Below, one piece after another: positions 50,932-60,177 of a stretch of 64,000 nucleotides of DNA; positions within the stretch are counted from its first letter, which is position 1; the number at the start of each line of letters is the position of its first letter. The DNA is from Streptomyces sp. NBC_00390 (GTDB lineage: Bacteria > Actinomycetota > Actinomycetes > Streptomycetales > Streptomycetaceae). The stretch lies in contig NZ_CP107945.1 of assembly GCF_036057275.1 (NCBI RefSeq), positions 6,138,001-6,202,000 on the forward strand, written 5' to 3'. Under the pieces are notes generated by a model. That model was not told the DNA's origin. It was given only the letters and a program-made list of their open reading frames with translations, and did no database searches. The position numbers were made by a program, and so were the translations under genes.

Positions 50932-52437
50932 TCAGCGCTTCCGGGGCACCGCCTCACCCGTGTCCGCCCGCACGACCTTCCGGTCGCCCAGCGGCTTGTC
51001 CAGGGTCACCGACTCCGTCAGTTCCTTGGCGAGGGCGATACAGACCCGCTTGGGGTCGGGATTCGTCTCCACGACACGGACCCGCACCGTCTTGCTGTTC
51101 TCGGTGGCCTTCGCCGTGTAGTCGCTGCACACACCGCCCCAGAACGTCAGCGACAGCGTCCGCCCGTCGCCGCTCACGCTGTACGAGGTGAGGCTCATCC
51201 CGTCCCCGGGCGCCGCCGGGTCCTTCGGGGGCTCGGTCGGGGTGATGTCCCGCTGCGGCGGCTCGGGCGCGGTGAGGAACTTCGGGGCCACCGCCGGGTG
51301 CGTGATCGTGAACGGCGGGCCGGCGTCCTTCGGCGCCACCTCGAACAGCCACGACGGCACCAGCGTCTGGCGGCCCTCCACATACTGCGCGGCGAGCCCG
51401 AAGACGGCCTTGCTGACCGTCACCTGCTCGGGTTCGGCCTTGGCACCCTCGGGCCCGCAGGGCGCCGACGGTTTGAGCTCGCCGTCCTGCCGCTTCTCGC
51501 CCTCCGCCGGGACCGGTGTGGCGCAGCCGCCGATCCGCACGGGGTCGGAACCGGCCTCGTTCAGCTGCTTCAGCGCGTCCTCGGCGGAGATCACCGGATA
51601 GCTGTCGCCCTTCTCGGGCTTCTTGAGCAGGCCGCTGCCGCCGACCACGTCTCCGTCCGGGCCGACCTGGATCCCCGTCGCCCAGCCGTAGGTCGGCAGC
51701 CCGCCCACCACCGGGTCGGCGTTCACCACCCGTACCGCGCCCATCAGCTGCTTCGCGTCCAGATCGGCCTTGCCCTGGCCCACCGCGTCGAGCACCGTGG
51801 CCGCCGCCTTCTTCGCGGCCTCCTCGCTCACCGCCTGACCTGCGGTGTCCCCGGAAGTGTTGCCGTTCGGGGTGTCACCGCCCGACGGGCAGGACTTGCC
51901 CTTCAGACAGTTGTCGCCGCTCGGTGACGCGCCGAACATGGCGAACGTCCAGGTGCCCGGAGCGTCCTTGCCGACCTGGAGCAGCGGCCCCGAACCGTCC
52001 TTGTCCGCCCCGATCTTCCAGGTCGGCCCCACCAGACGTGGTGTGCCGGGCAGCCCGAGCGCCCTGGCCAGCCGGGTCACCTCCGCCTCGGTGACCGTGC
52101 CGCTCGCCCTGTGGACGGCGGCGTCCTCCGGGCCGTCGGGCAGGTCGCCCGCGGCCTTGTAGCGGACCGGGCCGCCGGACGGGTCCGGCTCGCCGGGGGC
52201 GATACCGCCTGCCCCGCCCCTCTCCGTGTAGCCGTCCAGAGCGAGCGGGGGCGGATCGTTGTCGCCGCCGGGAGCACCGCTCCTGGCGTCCGGGGCGCCG
52301 GAGCCGCCGAAGCCGGCGGTCGCGAAGTACGCCCCGCCACCGCCGGCGACGAGCACCGCGGCCGCCACCGAGGCGACGACGAGCGGGGAACGCCGACGGC
52401 GCGGGGTGTCGTGCGTGGTGTTCTCCGTGCTGCTCAC
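50932..52437 (-). CDS. Large membrane-anchored secreted protein
   Basis: 501 residues. Basic N-terminus (HDTPRRRRSPLVVAS), a single membrane helix (VVASVAAAVLVAGGGGAYFA), a Gly/Pro/Asp-rich linker and a long extracellular region with four or more cysteines (GDNCLKGKSC, GGCATPVP, SAPCGPEG, WGGVCSDY). Two repeated-looking segments end in VGPTWKIGADKDGSGPLLQV and LPTYGWATGIQVGPDGDVVG. Streptomycete genomes annotate such proteins only as large membrane proteins; I know no function. GTG start with AAGGAG seven bases upstream. Possibly co-transcribed with the small gene at 52564. Confidence 0.8.
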   Translation of the reverse strand: MSSTENTTHDTPRRRRSPLVVASVAAAVLVAGGGGAYFATAGFGGSGAPDARSGAPGGDNDPPPLALDGYTERGGAGGIAPGEPDPSGGPVRYKAAGDLPDGPEDAAVHRASGTVTEAEVTRLARALGLPGTPRLVGPTWKIGADKDGSGPLLQVGKDAPGTWTFAMFGASPSGDNCLKGKSCPSGGDTPNGNTSGDTAGQAVSEEAAKKAAATVLDAVGQGKADLDAKQLMGAVRVVNADPVVGGLPTYGWATGIQVGPDGDVVGGSGLLKKPEKGDSYPVISAEDALKQLNEAGSDPVRIGGCATPVPAEGEKRQDGELKPSAPCGPEGAKAEPEQVTVSKAVFGLAAQYVEGRQTLVPSWLFEVAPKDAGPPFTITHPAVAPKFLTAPEPPQRDITPTEPPKDPAAPGDGMSLTSYSVSGDGRTLSLTFWGGVCSDYTAKATENSKTVRVRVVETNPDPKRVCIALAKELTESVTLDKPLGDRKVVRADTGEAVPRKR

Positions 52438-52563
52438 CGCATCGCTCCTTGTCTCGTGCCCTGTGCTGGGGAGGGCACGGATGGGACGGAGCGGGGGAGC
52501 GTGCGGTTCCCTCCCGCGCGCCGGAGCGTCGCGCGAGTGTGCTGTGCCGTGAACGGCGCCGGT

Positions 52564-52770
52564 TCAGTCGCCGTATATGGACATCGAGCCGACCAGTCGT
52601 GCCGACGCGGCCGGCACCACGACACCGTGGATGAGCGAAGGGGATACGGGTGCGGGCGCCGTGATGGCGGGGACGACCCAGTGCGGCGCCATGCGTGCGC
52701 AGTCACCGCGCAGCTGGGCCAGGCTCATCTCGGACTCTCGCGGCTCGCGCAGGGCGCTTTGCTTCGTCAT
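52564..52770 (-). CDS. Small hypothetical protein
   Basis: 68 residues: MTKQSALREPRESEMSLAQL, GDCARMAPHWVVPAITAPAP, VSPSLIHGVVVPAASARLVG. No signal peptide, one cysteine, mildly hydrophobic middle. Same strand as the large membrane protein, 126 bases upstream of it. The ribosome binding site is weak. Just upstream lies an A/T-rich run (AAAAAAGCCCTACTATCGGG on the plus strand) that may hold the promoter. Function unknown; plausibly real from codon usage. Confidence 0.5.
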   Translation of the reverse strand: MTKQSALREPRESEMSLAQLRGDCARMAPHWVVPAITAPAPVSPSLIHGVVVPAASARLVGSMSIYGD

Positions 52771-52900
52771 AGCCGCACCGTATGCACCTGGGGCTCCAGT
52801 AAAAAAGCCCTACTATCGGGTAGTTTCCGTGGTTCGGTTACGGGCCGCGAACCCGGTAGCGTGAACTGTCACTGCCAGCCCTCCCCAGGAGCGCCTTCCC

Positions 52901-53875
52901 GTGCGTATCGCAGTCACCGGCTCCATCGCCACCGATCACCTCATGACCTTCCCCGGCCGCTTCGCCGACCAGTTGGTCGCGGATCAGCTGCACACGGTCT
53001 CCCTCTCCTTCCTGGTCGACAACCTCGATGTGCGCAGGGGCGGTGTCGGCGCGAACATCTGCTTCGGCATGGGCCAGCTGGGCACCGGGCCGATCCTGGT
53101 CGGCGCGGCCGGCAGCGACTTCGACGAGTACCGCGCGTGGCTCGACCGGCACGGTGTGGACACCACCTCCGTCCGTATCTCCGAGGTGCTGCACACCGCG
53201 CGCTTCGTGTGCACGACCGACGCCGACCACAACCAGATCGGCTCCTTCTACACCGGCGCGATGAGCGAGGCACGGCAGATCGAGCTCAAGTCGGTGGCCG
53301 ACCGGGTCGGCGGCCTGGACCTCGTACTGATCGGCGCGGACGACCCCGAGGCGATGCTGCGCCACACCGAGGAGTGCCGCTCGCGGGGCATCCCGTTCGC
53401 CGCGGACTTCTCGCAGCAGATCGCCCGGATGAACGGCGACGAGATCCGGATACTGCTCGACGGAGCCGAGTACCTCTTCTCCAACGAGTACGAGAAGGGA
53501 CTCATCGAGTCCAAGACCGGCTGGAGCGACGAGGAGATCCTCGGCAAGGTCGGCCACCGCGTCACCACCCTCGGCTCGCGCGGTGTGCGCATCGAGGGCA
53601 CGGACATCGACACGATCGAGGTCGGCTGCCCGGAGGAGGACGCCAAGGTCGACCCCACGGGTGTCGGTGACGCGTTCCGCGCGGGCTTCCTGTCCGGCCT
53701 CAGCTGGGGTGTGAGCCTGGAGCGCGCGGCGCAGGTGGGCTGCATGCTGGCCACGCTGGTCATCGAGACGCTCGGCACCCAGGAGTACACGCTGCGGCGT
53801 GCGCACTTCATGGACCGTTTCACGAAGGCGTACGGCGACGACGCGGCATCCGACGTCCGCGGACACCTGGCCTGA
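52901..53875 (+). CDS. adoK: Adenosine kinase (PfkB family)
   Basis: 324 residues. Begins [40 protein letters not shown], very similar to the Mycobacterium tuberculosis adenosine kinase ([20 protein letters not shown] as I recall it). The PfkB signature with catalytic aspartate is [39 protein letters not shown] and [17 protein letters not shown] also match. It phosphorylates adenosine to AMP for purine salvage. Location next to the cytochrome oxidase genes is shared with mycobacteria. GTG start with AGGAG 11 bases upstream. Confidence 0.9.
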   Translation: [324 protein letters not shown]

Positions 53876-53904
53876 CCTGAGGGGCGCCGTCCCCCTCGTC
53901 CTTG

Positions 53905-53954
53905 CGCCTCGGCCGCCGGTGGGGCTGATCCAAGCCCTTCCGGCGGCCGAGGCG
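53905..53954. terminator. Terminator between adoK and the cysteine desulfurase gene
   Basis: CGCCTCGGCCGCCGG with its perfect complement, 15 base pairs, enclosing a smaller GGGCT/AGCCC stem. Lies between convergent genes and can serve both. Confidence 0.88.
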
Positions 53955-54002
53955 TGACCGGGGGCCGTACCCGACCCCGCTCAGCGCTCCGCAACCCGCT
54001 CC

Positions 54003-55382
54003 CTACGACACCCGCCGCACCACGTACGCCACCCCCCGCTCCGCCGCCCGCTCCCCGACGTACTCCTGGCCCCGCATCTCGCACCACGCCGGGATGTCCA
54101 GGCGCGCCGCCTCGTCGTCCGCGAGCACGGTCACGGTGCCCCCGACCGGTACGTCCCCGATCACCTTCGCCAGCTCGATCACCGGGACGGGGCAGAGCTT
54201 TCCGACCGCGTCCACGACGAGGGACGACTCGGTGCCCCCGCCGGACGCGCCGACCGGCGCGCCGAGACGTTCGCGTACCCCGGCCACCACCGCCGGCAGC
54301 ACCTCCAGGAACCCTTCCACGTCCTCCCGCCGTGTGCCCGGCGGCAGCGAGACGCGGACATTGCCCTCCGACAGCACTCCCATCGCCCGCAGCACATGGC
54401 TCGGCGTCAGCGTGCTGCTGGTGCACGACGAGCCGGACGACACGGAGAACCCCGCCCGGTCCAGCTCGTGCAGCACGGTCTCTCCGTCGACATAGAGACA
54501 GGAGAACGTCACCAGGTGGGGGAGGCGGTGCACCGGATCGCCCACCACCTCCACATCCGGGACCAGTTCGGGCACCCGCGTGCGGATCGAGTCCACCAGG
54601 GCCCGCAGCCGCGCCGCCTCTTCCGCGGCCTCGGCCCGCACCGCCCGCAGCGCGGCGGCCGCCGCGACGATCGCCGGGATGTTCTCGAAGCCGGCCGAGC
54701 GCCCCGACTCCCGCTCGTCCGCGGGACCTTGCGGGGCAAAACGTACGCCCTTGCGTACGGCGAGCAGGCCGACGCCCGCCGGGCCGCCCCACTTGTGCGC
54801 GCTTGCCGCCAGCAGCGACCAGGCACCCTCCACCGGCCCCCAGGCCAGCGACTGCGCCGCGTCCACCAGCAGCGGCACCCCGAGCGCCCGGCAGGCCTCG
54901 GCCACCTGTGCGACCGGCTGCTCGGTGCCGACCTCGTGGTTGGCGGACTGCAGCGCGGCGAGCGCCGTGTCGCCGCGCAGCTCGGCGGCGAAGACATCCG
55001 AGGACACCGCCCCTGACCGGTCCACCGGGACCTCGCTCACGGTGCCGCCGTCCGCCGCGTGCATGGCCGCCGCGTGCAGTACGGAGGAGTGCTCGACCGC
55101 GGAGAGGACGAGATGGCGGCCGACACGCCGCCGGCCCGCGAGGGCGCCGGAGACCGCGGCATGGACCGCGGCCGTCCCCGAAGGGGTGAAGACGAGTTCG
55201 TCCGGGCGGCACCCGACGGCCTCGGCGGCGGCCTCCCGTGCGGCGTCAAGCAGCAGCCGGGCGCGCCGCCCCTCGCGGTAGAGCCGGGCCGGATCCGCCC
55301 AGCCCTCGTCCAGGGACGCCTGGAGCGCCTGCCGGGCGACGGGGTGCAAAGGAGCTGATGAAGCGGTGTCGAAGTAGGCCAC
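54003..55382 (-). CDS. Cysteine desulfurase-like aminotransferase fused to a TusA sulfur-carrier domain
   Basis: 459 residues. The N-terminal 370 are a class V aminotransferase/cysteine desulfurase: YFDTASSAPLHPVARQAL, FTPSGTAAVHAAVSGAL, SAVEHSSVLHAAAMH, the pyridoxal-phosphate lysine in LLAASAHKWGGPAGVGLLAV, and a reactive cysteine in VSSGSSCTSSTLTPSHVLRA. The last 75 are a TusA domain with its sulfur-accepting cysteine in AVGKLCPVPVIELAKVIGDV. This suggests sulfur moves from cysteine to the desulfurase and directly to the fused carrier, for tRNA thiolation or cofactor sulfuration. GTG at 55382 (AYFDTASS) has AGGAG 12 bases upstream; the open frame upstream was not used. Divergent from ctaC. 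Confidence 0.9.
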   Translation of the reverse strand: MAYFDTASSAPLHPVARQALQASLDEGWADPARLYREGRRARLLLDAAREAAAEAVGCRPDELVFTPSGTAAVHAAVSGALAGRRRVGRHLVLSAVEHSSVLHAAAMHAADGGTVSEVPVDRSGAVSSDVFAAELRGDTALAALQSANHEVGTEQPVAQVAEACRALGVPLLVDAAQSLAWGPVEGAWSLLAASAHKWGGPAGVGLLAVRKGVRFAPQGPADERESGRSAGFENIPAIVAAAAALRAVRAEAAEEAARLRALVDSIRTRVPELVPDVEVVGDPVHRLPHLVTFSCLYVDGETVLHELDRAGFSVSSGSSCTSSTLTPSHVLRAMGVLSEGNVRVSLPPGTRREDVEGFLEVLPAVVAGVRERLGAPVGASGGGTESSLVVDAVGKLCPVPVIELAKVIGDVPVGGTVTVLADDEAARLDIPAWCEMRGQEYVGERAAERGVAYVVRRVS

Positions 55383-55542
55383 GCCCCACGCTAACTCCTG
55401 TTGCCAAGAGGCCGTCAGATGACTGCCGGAAGCGGGCATTCCAGGGTCCATGGGACGTCCCCCGAAAGGCTCAGCCATCCCTTCGGGGTGTCGGACGGCG
55501 CGTTGGGCACCCTCCCCGCGCGACCCCAAATAGCGTCCAGTA

Positions 55543-55571
55543 GGGTTTGGTCCGCATAAACATCCAAACCC
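55543..55571. promoter_or_regulatory. Inverted repeat in the ctaC leader/promoter region
   Basis: GGGTTTGG and CCAAACCC, perfect eight-base arms with a 13-base spacer that contains CATAAA. Located 82-110 bases upstream of ctaC, in an A/T-richer patch. May be an operator or a leader hairpin. Confidence 0.4.
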
Positions 55572-55652
55572 CTGCCCGCGTCAGGGCCGGCGACCGACCA
55601 GCGAGACGGCCGCAGCCGGTCGCGCGGGCCGAGACTCTCGGGAAGGCGCTAC

Positions 55653-56624
55653 GTGAGTCCCAACGGCTCCGACCGCTCGTCGCGGCGCCCGATGCGGCGG
55701 AAGCTGCCGCAGGTGCTGCTTGCGGGCCTGATCCTGGCGACAGCCACCGGTTGCTCGTACAACTGGCAAGACTTCCCCCGCCTCGGTATGCCCACCCCGG
55801 TGACGGAGGAGGCTCCACGGATCCTCTCCCTCTGGCAGGGCTCGTGGGCGGCGGCGCTCGCCACGGGTGTGCTGGTGTGGGGCCTGATCCTGTGGAGCAT
55901 CGTCTTCCACCGGCGCAGCCGCACCAAGGTGGAGGTACCTCCGCAGACCCGGTACAACATGCCCATCGAGGCGCTGTACACCGTGGTTCCGATCATCATC
56001 GTTTCGGTGCTCTTCTACTTCACCGCACGTGATGAGACGAAGCTCCTCGCTCTCTCCGACAAGCCCGCCCACACCATCAACGTGGTCGGCTACCAGTGGA
56101 GCTGGGGCTTCAACTACCTCGAGGACGTGGACGGCAACCCCGCCACCGGTGACGCTCAGGCCCAGAAGGAACTGAACGCGATTCCGGACAAGTACACCAA
56201 CGACTTCCCCGCGGGTGCGGAGGGCGTCTACGACGCCGGCATCCCCGGAGACCGGAACCCCCAGACGGGCAACCCGGGTCCGACCCTGGTGCTGCCGAAG
56301 GGCGAGAAGGTCCGGTTCATCCTGACCTCCCGTGACGTCATCCACTCCTTCTGGGTGGTCCCCTTCCTGTTCAAGCAGGACGTCATCCCCGGTCACACCA
56401 ACGTCTTCGAGGTGACGCCGAGCCGGGAGGGCACCTTCTTCGGGAAGTGCGCCGAGCTCTGCGGCGTCGACCACTCCCGGATGCTCTTCAACGTCAAGGT
56501 GGTCTCTCCGGAGCGCTACCAGCAGTACCTGAAGGAGCTTGCCGAGAAGGGGCAGACCGGCTTCATCCCGTCAGGCATTGAGCAGACGGACCCGGCCAGG
56601 AATGCGGAGAAGAACCAACTGTGA
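55653..56624 (+). CDS. ctaC: Cytochrome c oxidase subunit II (CtaC)
   Basis: 323 residues. Signal peptide with lipobox TGCSYN (residues around 33), so the mature N-terminus is probably a lipoprotein. Two membrane helices (WAAALATGVLVWGLILWSIV, ALYTVVPIIIVSVLFYFTAR), then the cupredoxin domain. Copper A ligands are in VIHSFWVVPF and FGKCAELCGVDHSRMLF (the two cysteines, histidine and methionine). YQWSWGFNYLEDVDG is the aromatic electron-entry region. A Gly/Asn-rich insert (about 160-200) is typical for actinobacteria. Part of the aa3 oxidase of the bcc-aa3 supercomplex. GTG start with GGAAGG upstream. Stop overlaps the ctaD start. Confidence 0.96.
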   Translation: MSPNGSDRSSRRPMRRKLPQVLLAGLILATATGCSYNWQDFPRLGMPTPVTEEAPRILSLWQGSWAAALATGVLVWGLILWSIVFHRRSRTKVEVPPQTRYNMPIEALYTVVPIIIVSVLFYFTARDETKLLALSDKPAHTINVVGYQWSWGFNYLEDVDGNPATGDAQAQKELNAIPDKYTNDFPAGAEGVYDAGIPGDRNPQTGNPGPTLVLPKGEKVRFILTSRDVIHSFWVVPFLFKQDVIPGHTNVFEVTPSREGTFFGKCAELCGVDHSRMLFNVKVVSPERYQQYLKELAEKGQTGFIPSGIEQTDPARNAEKNQL

Positions 56625-58360
56625 GCATCCTCAACGAACCTCAGGGTGCCGCCGAAGCAGCTGACGACTCGTACGAGAACGAGCTGCCGGTACGGCGCAA
56701 GCAGCCCGGCAATGTCGTGGTGAAGTGGCTTACCACCACCGACCACAAGACCATCGGCACGCTCTACCTGGTCACGTCGTTCTTCTTCTTCTGCATCGGC
56801 GGTGTGATGGCGCTCTTCATGCGCGCCGAGCTCGCCCGCCCCGGCACGCAGATCATGTCGAACGAGCAGTTCAACCAGGCGTTCACGATGCACGGCACGA
56901 TCATGCTGCTGATGTTCGCGACGCCGCTGTTCGCCGGATTCGCCAACTGGATCATGCCGCTGCAGATCGGCGCGCCCGATGTGGCGTTCCCGCGGCTGAA
57001 CATGTTCGCCTACTGGCTGTACCTCTTCGGCTCGCTCATCGCGGTGGCCGGCTTCCTCACCCCTCAGGGTGCGGCCGACTTCGGCTGGTTCGCCTACTCC
57101 CCGCTGTCGGACGCGGTCCGCTCGCCGGGTGCAGGCGCCGACATGTGGATCATGGGTCTGGCCTTCTCCGGCTTCGGCACCATCCTCGGCTCGGTCAACT
57201 TCATCACCACGATCATCTGCATGCGCGCTCCCGGCATGACGATGTTCCGGATGCCGATCTTCGTCTGGAACGTGCTGCTGACCGGTGTGCTGGTCCTGCT
57301 GGCCTTCCCGGTGCTGGCCGCCGCTCTCTTCGCGCTGGAGGCGGACCGCAAGTTCGGTGCGCACATCTTCGACTCGTCCAACGGCGGTGCCCTGCTCTGG
57401 CAGCACCTCTTCTGGTTCTTCGGCCATCCAGAGGTGTACATCATCGCCCTGCCGTTCTTCGGCATCGTCTCGGAGATCATCCCGGTCTTCAGCCGCAAGC
57501 CGATGTTCGGTTACATCGGTCTGGTCGGCGCGACCATCGCGATCGCCGGTCTGTCGGTGACCGTGTGGGCGCACCACATGTACGTCACCGGCGGTGTGCT
57601 GCTGCCGTTCTTCTCCTTCATGACGTTCCTCATCGCGGTTCCGACCGGTGTGAAGTTCTTCAACTGGATCGGCACCATGTGGAAGGGCTCGTTGTCGTTC
57701 GAGACACCGATGCTCTGGACGATCGGCTTCCTGGTCACCTTCACCTTCGGTGGTCTCACCGGCGTGATCCTGGCCTCGCCGCCGATGGACTTCCACGTCT
57801 CCGACTCGTACTTCGTCGTCGCGCACTTCCACTACGTCGTCTTCGGCACCGTGGTCTTCGCGATGTTCGCCGGATTCCACTTCTGGTGGCCGAAGTTCAC
57901 GGGCAAGATGCTGGACGAGCGGCTCGGCAAGATCACCTTCTGGACGCTGTTCATCGGTTTCCACGGCACGTTCCTGGTGCAGCACTGGCTGGGTGCCGAG
58001 GGCATGCCGCGTCGTTACGCGGACTACCTCGCCGCCGACGGCTTCACCGCGCTGAACACGATCTCGACGATCGCCTCGTTCCTGCTCGGTCTGTCGATCC
58101 TGCCGTTCGTGTACAACGTCTGGAAGACCGCCAAGTACGGGAAGAAGATCGAGGTCGACGACCCGTGGGGCTACGGCCGTTCGCTCGAATGGGCGACGTC
58201 CTGCCCGCCGCCGCGGCACAACTTCCTCACCCTGCCGCGGATCCGCAGTGAATCCCCGGCGTTCGATCTGCACCACCCGGAGATCGCGGCTCTCGACCAG
58301 CTCGAGCACGGCGGCCACGGCGCCAGCGTGCTCGCCGGTGGCAAGGAGGAGAGCAAGTGA
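56621..58360 (+). CDS. ctaD: Cytochrome c oxidase subunit I (CtaD)
   Basis: 579 residues, twelve membrane helices. Heme a ligand in FTMHGTIMLLMFATP, copper B histidine and cross-linked tyrosine in WFFGHPEVYIIALPFFGI, further copper B histidines in WAHHMYVTG, and heme ligands in VVAHFHYVVFGTVVFAMFAG. It is the proton-pumping catalytic subunit reducing oxygen to water. GTG start overlaps the ctaC stop (GTGA), and the stop overlaps the ctaF start in the same way, giving a tightly coupled ctaC-ctaD-ctaF operon. Confidence 0.97.
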   Translation: MSILNEPQGAAEAADDSYENELPVRRKQPGNVVVKWLTTTDHKTIGTLYLVTSFFFFCIGGVMALFMRAELARPGTQIMSNEQFNQAFTMHGTIMLLMFATPLFAGFANWIMPLQIGAPDVAFPRLNMFAYWLYLFGSLIAVAGFLTPQGAADFGWFAYSPLSDAVRSPGAGADMWIMGLAFSGFGTILGSVNFITTIICMRAPGMTMFRMPIFVWNVLLTGVLVLLAFPVLAAALFALEADRKFGAHIFDSSNGGALLWQHLFWFFGHPEVYIIALPFFGIVSEIIPVFSRKPMFGYIGLVGATIAIAGLSVTVWAHHMYVTGGVLLPFFSFMTFLIAVPTGVKFFNWIGTMWKGSLSFETPMLWTIGFLVTFTFGGLTGVILASPPMDFHVSDSYFVVAHFHYVVFGTVVFAMFAGFHFWWPKFTGKMLDERLGKITFWTLFIGFHGTFLVQHWLGAEGMPRRYADYLAADGFTALNTISTIASFLLGLSILPFVYNVWKTAKYGKKIEVDDPWGYGRSLEWATSCPPPRHNFLTLPRIRSESPAFDLHHPEIAALDQLEHGGHGASVLAGGKEESK

Positions 58361-58755
58361 AGATCCAGGGCAAGATGTTCCTCTGGCTGAGCGTCTTCAT
58401 TCTGGCCGTCGCCATCCTGTACGGCGTCTGGTCGAAGGAGCCGGCCGGTACCACCGCGCTGTTCCTGGCCTTCGGCCTGAGCATCATGATCGGCTACTAC
58501 CTGGCCTTCACGGCCCGGCGCGTCGACGAGATGGCCCAGGACAACAAGGAAGCCGATGTGGCGGACGAGGCCGGCGAGGTCGGCTTCTTCTCCCCGCACA
58601 GCTGGCAGCCGCTCTCGCTGGGTGTCGGCGGTGCGCTCGCCTTCCTCGGTGTCGCGATCGGCTGGTGGCTGCTGTACTTCTCGATCCCCGTCATTCTGAT
58701 CGGCCTCTTCGGCTGGGTGTTCGAGTACTACCGCGGTGAGAGCCAGAACCAGTAG
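58357..58755 (+). CDS. ctaF: Cytochrome c oxidase subunit IV (CtaF)
   Basis: 132 residues with four membrane helices in two pairs (MFLWLSVFILAVAILYGVWS, TALFLAFGLSIMIGYYLAFT, and WQPLSLGVGGALAFLGVAIG, WWLLYFSIPVILIGLFGWVF). Small actinobacterial oxidase subunit; ends YYRGESQNQ. GTG start overlaps the ctaD stop. A strong terminator 24 bases downstream closes the operon. Confidence 0.95.
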   Translation: MKIQGKMFLWLSVFILAVAILYGVWSKEPAGTTALFLAFGLSIMIGYYLAFTARRVDEMAQDNKEADVADEAGEVGFFSPHSWQPLSLGVGGALAFLGVAIGWWLLYFSIPVILIGLFGWVFEYYRGESQNQ

Positions 58756-58779
58756 CACTGCATCCGCACAACGCGGGAC

Positions 58780-58819
58780 GGGCCCGGATTCCCCACTCCA
58801 GAAGAGGGAATCCGGGCCC
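58780..58819 (+). terminator. Terminator of ctaC-ctaD-ctaF
   Basis: GGGCCCGGATTCCC with its perfect complement, 14 base pairs and a 12-base loop, 24 bases after the ctaF stop. Confidence 0.88.
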
Positions 58820-58874
58820 CTCGTTTGGAGTCATCCAGCGCGCCGCTGCTGACAGCTGTTCATAGCGTGTGCTT

Positions 58875-60128
58875 ATGAACCACACGCCGCACTTCCGCAC
58901 CGTCTTCAGCTGCACCGTGCTCCTCGTGGCCCTCGGGCTGGTAGCGACCGCGTGCGGCGGGTCCGATGACAATCCGCTGGCCGGCGAGCCCTACGACGCG
59001 GCACAGCAGGTCGCGTTCAACGCCCCCCGAAGCGGCTCGAAGGCGAATCCGGACAAGCCGCTCGAAGTCACCGCCAAGAGTGACAGCAGCCGGATCACCG
59101 ACGTCACCGTCACCGACGACGCGGGGCACCACCTCGCGGGCGAACTCTCCGCGGACGGCGCCCGCTGGCGTTCCACGGCCCCGCTGTCGGCAGGTGCCAA
59201 ATACACCGTCAAGGTGTCCACGGAGGACGAGGACGGCGCCCCCGGCGCCCGGACCCTCACCTTCGAGACCGCGCCCGCCAAGCACTTCCTCACGGCTCAG
59301 TTCGGCCCCAAGACGGGCACGTACGGCGTGGGCCAGCCGGTCACCGCCACCCTCAACTCCGCCGTCACGGGCAAGGAGGCCCGGCGTGTGGTCGAACGCG
59401 CCCTCAAGGTCACCTCGAAGCCCGCGGTCGAAGGCGCCTGGCACTGGGTGGACGACAAGACCCTGCATTACCGCCCGAAGGAGTACTGGCCCACCGGAGC
59501 GAAGGTCCGGGCCACCAGCAACCTGCAGGGTGTCAAGGTCGCGGGCAAACTCTACGGCGGCCGTTCGAAAGCGCTGAGCATCACCATCGGGGACCGCGTC
59601 GAGGCGATAACCGACGCCGCGGCGCACTCCATGGTGGTCAAGCGCAACGGCGAAGTGATCAATACCATTCCGGTGACCACCGGCAAGCCCGGCTTCTCCA
59701 CCCGCAACGGCATCAAGGTCGTGCTCGGCAAGGAGTACTTCGTACGGATGCGCGGTACCAGCATCGGCATAGCCGAGGGCAGTTCCGAGTCGTACGACCT
59801 GCCCGTCTACTACGCCACCCGGGTGACCTGGAGCGGCGAGTACGTCCACGCCGCGCCCTGGTCCGTCGGCTCACAGGGCGTCGCGAACGTCAGCCACGGC
59901 TGCACCGGGATGTCGACCGCCAACGCCGCCTGGTTCTTCAAGACCGTCCGGGAAGGCGACATCGTCCAGGTCGTCAACAGCTTCGGCAACATGATGGAAG
60001 GCTTCGGAAACGGCTTCGGCGACTGGAATCTGTCCTGGAGCAGGTGGCAGCAGGGCAGCGCCCTGACCGGCGGCACCCAGGACACCAGCGGCTTCGCGGA
60101 AGCGGCACGGCTGCGGCCCCAGGTCTGA
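58875..60128 (+). CDS. L,D-transpeptidase lipoprotein (YkuD domain, Ig-like N-terminus)
   Basis: 417 residues. Signal peptide with lipobox ATACGGS (cysteine about residue 27). Two Ig-like domains (about 45-250; the second contains WHWVDDKTLHYRPKEYWPTG). Catalytic YkuD domain about 255-380 with the HxxxxxxxSHGCxR-type motif: GEYVHAAPWS and VSHGCTGMSTANA, including the active-site cysteine. C-terminal tail WSRWQQGSALTGG. It cross-links peptidoglycan through 3-3 bonds outside the membrane. The ATG at 58875 has no Shine-Dalgarno sequence; TAGCGT ends six bases before it, so the mRNA is probably leaderless. Its position between the oxidase genes is probably not functional. Confidence 0.93.
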   Translation: MNHTPHFRTVFSCTVLLVALGLVATACGGSDDNPLAGEPYDAAQQVAFNAPRSGSKANPDKPLEVTAKSDSSRITDVTVTDDAGHHLAGELSADGARWRSTAPLSAGAKYTVKVSTEDEDGAPGARTLTFETAPAKHFLTAQFGPKTGTYGVGQPVTATLNSAVTGKEARRVVERALKVTSKPAVEGAWHWVDDKTLHYRPKEYWPTGAKVRATSNLQGVKVAGKLYGGRSKALSITIGDRVEAITDAAAHSMVVKRNGEVINTIPVTTGKPGFSTRNGIKVVLGKEYFVRMRGTSIGIAEGSSESYDLPVYYATRVTWSGEYVHAAPWSVGSQGVANVSHGCTGMSTANAAWFFKTVREGDIVQVVNSFGNMMEGFGNGFGDWNLSWSRWQQGSALTGGTQDTSGFAEAARLRPQV

Positions 60129-60177
60129 GCCTGCCCCCTGTCTTCGGCAGGCGGTCCCCAGCGGTCCCCAGCGGTTC

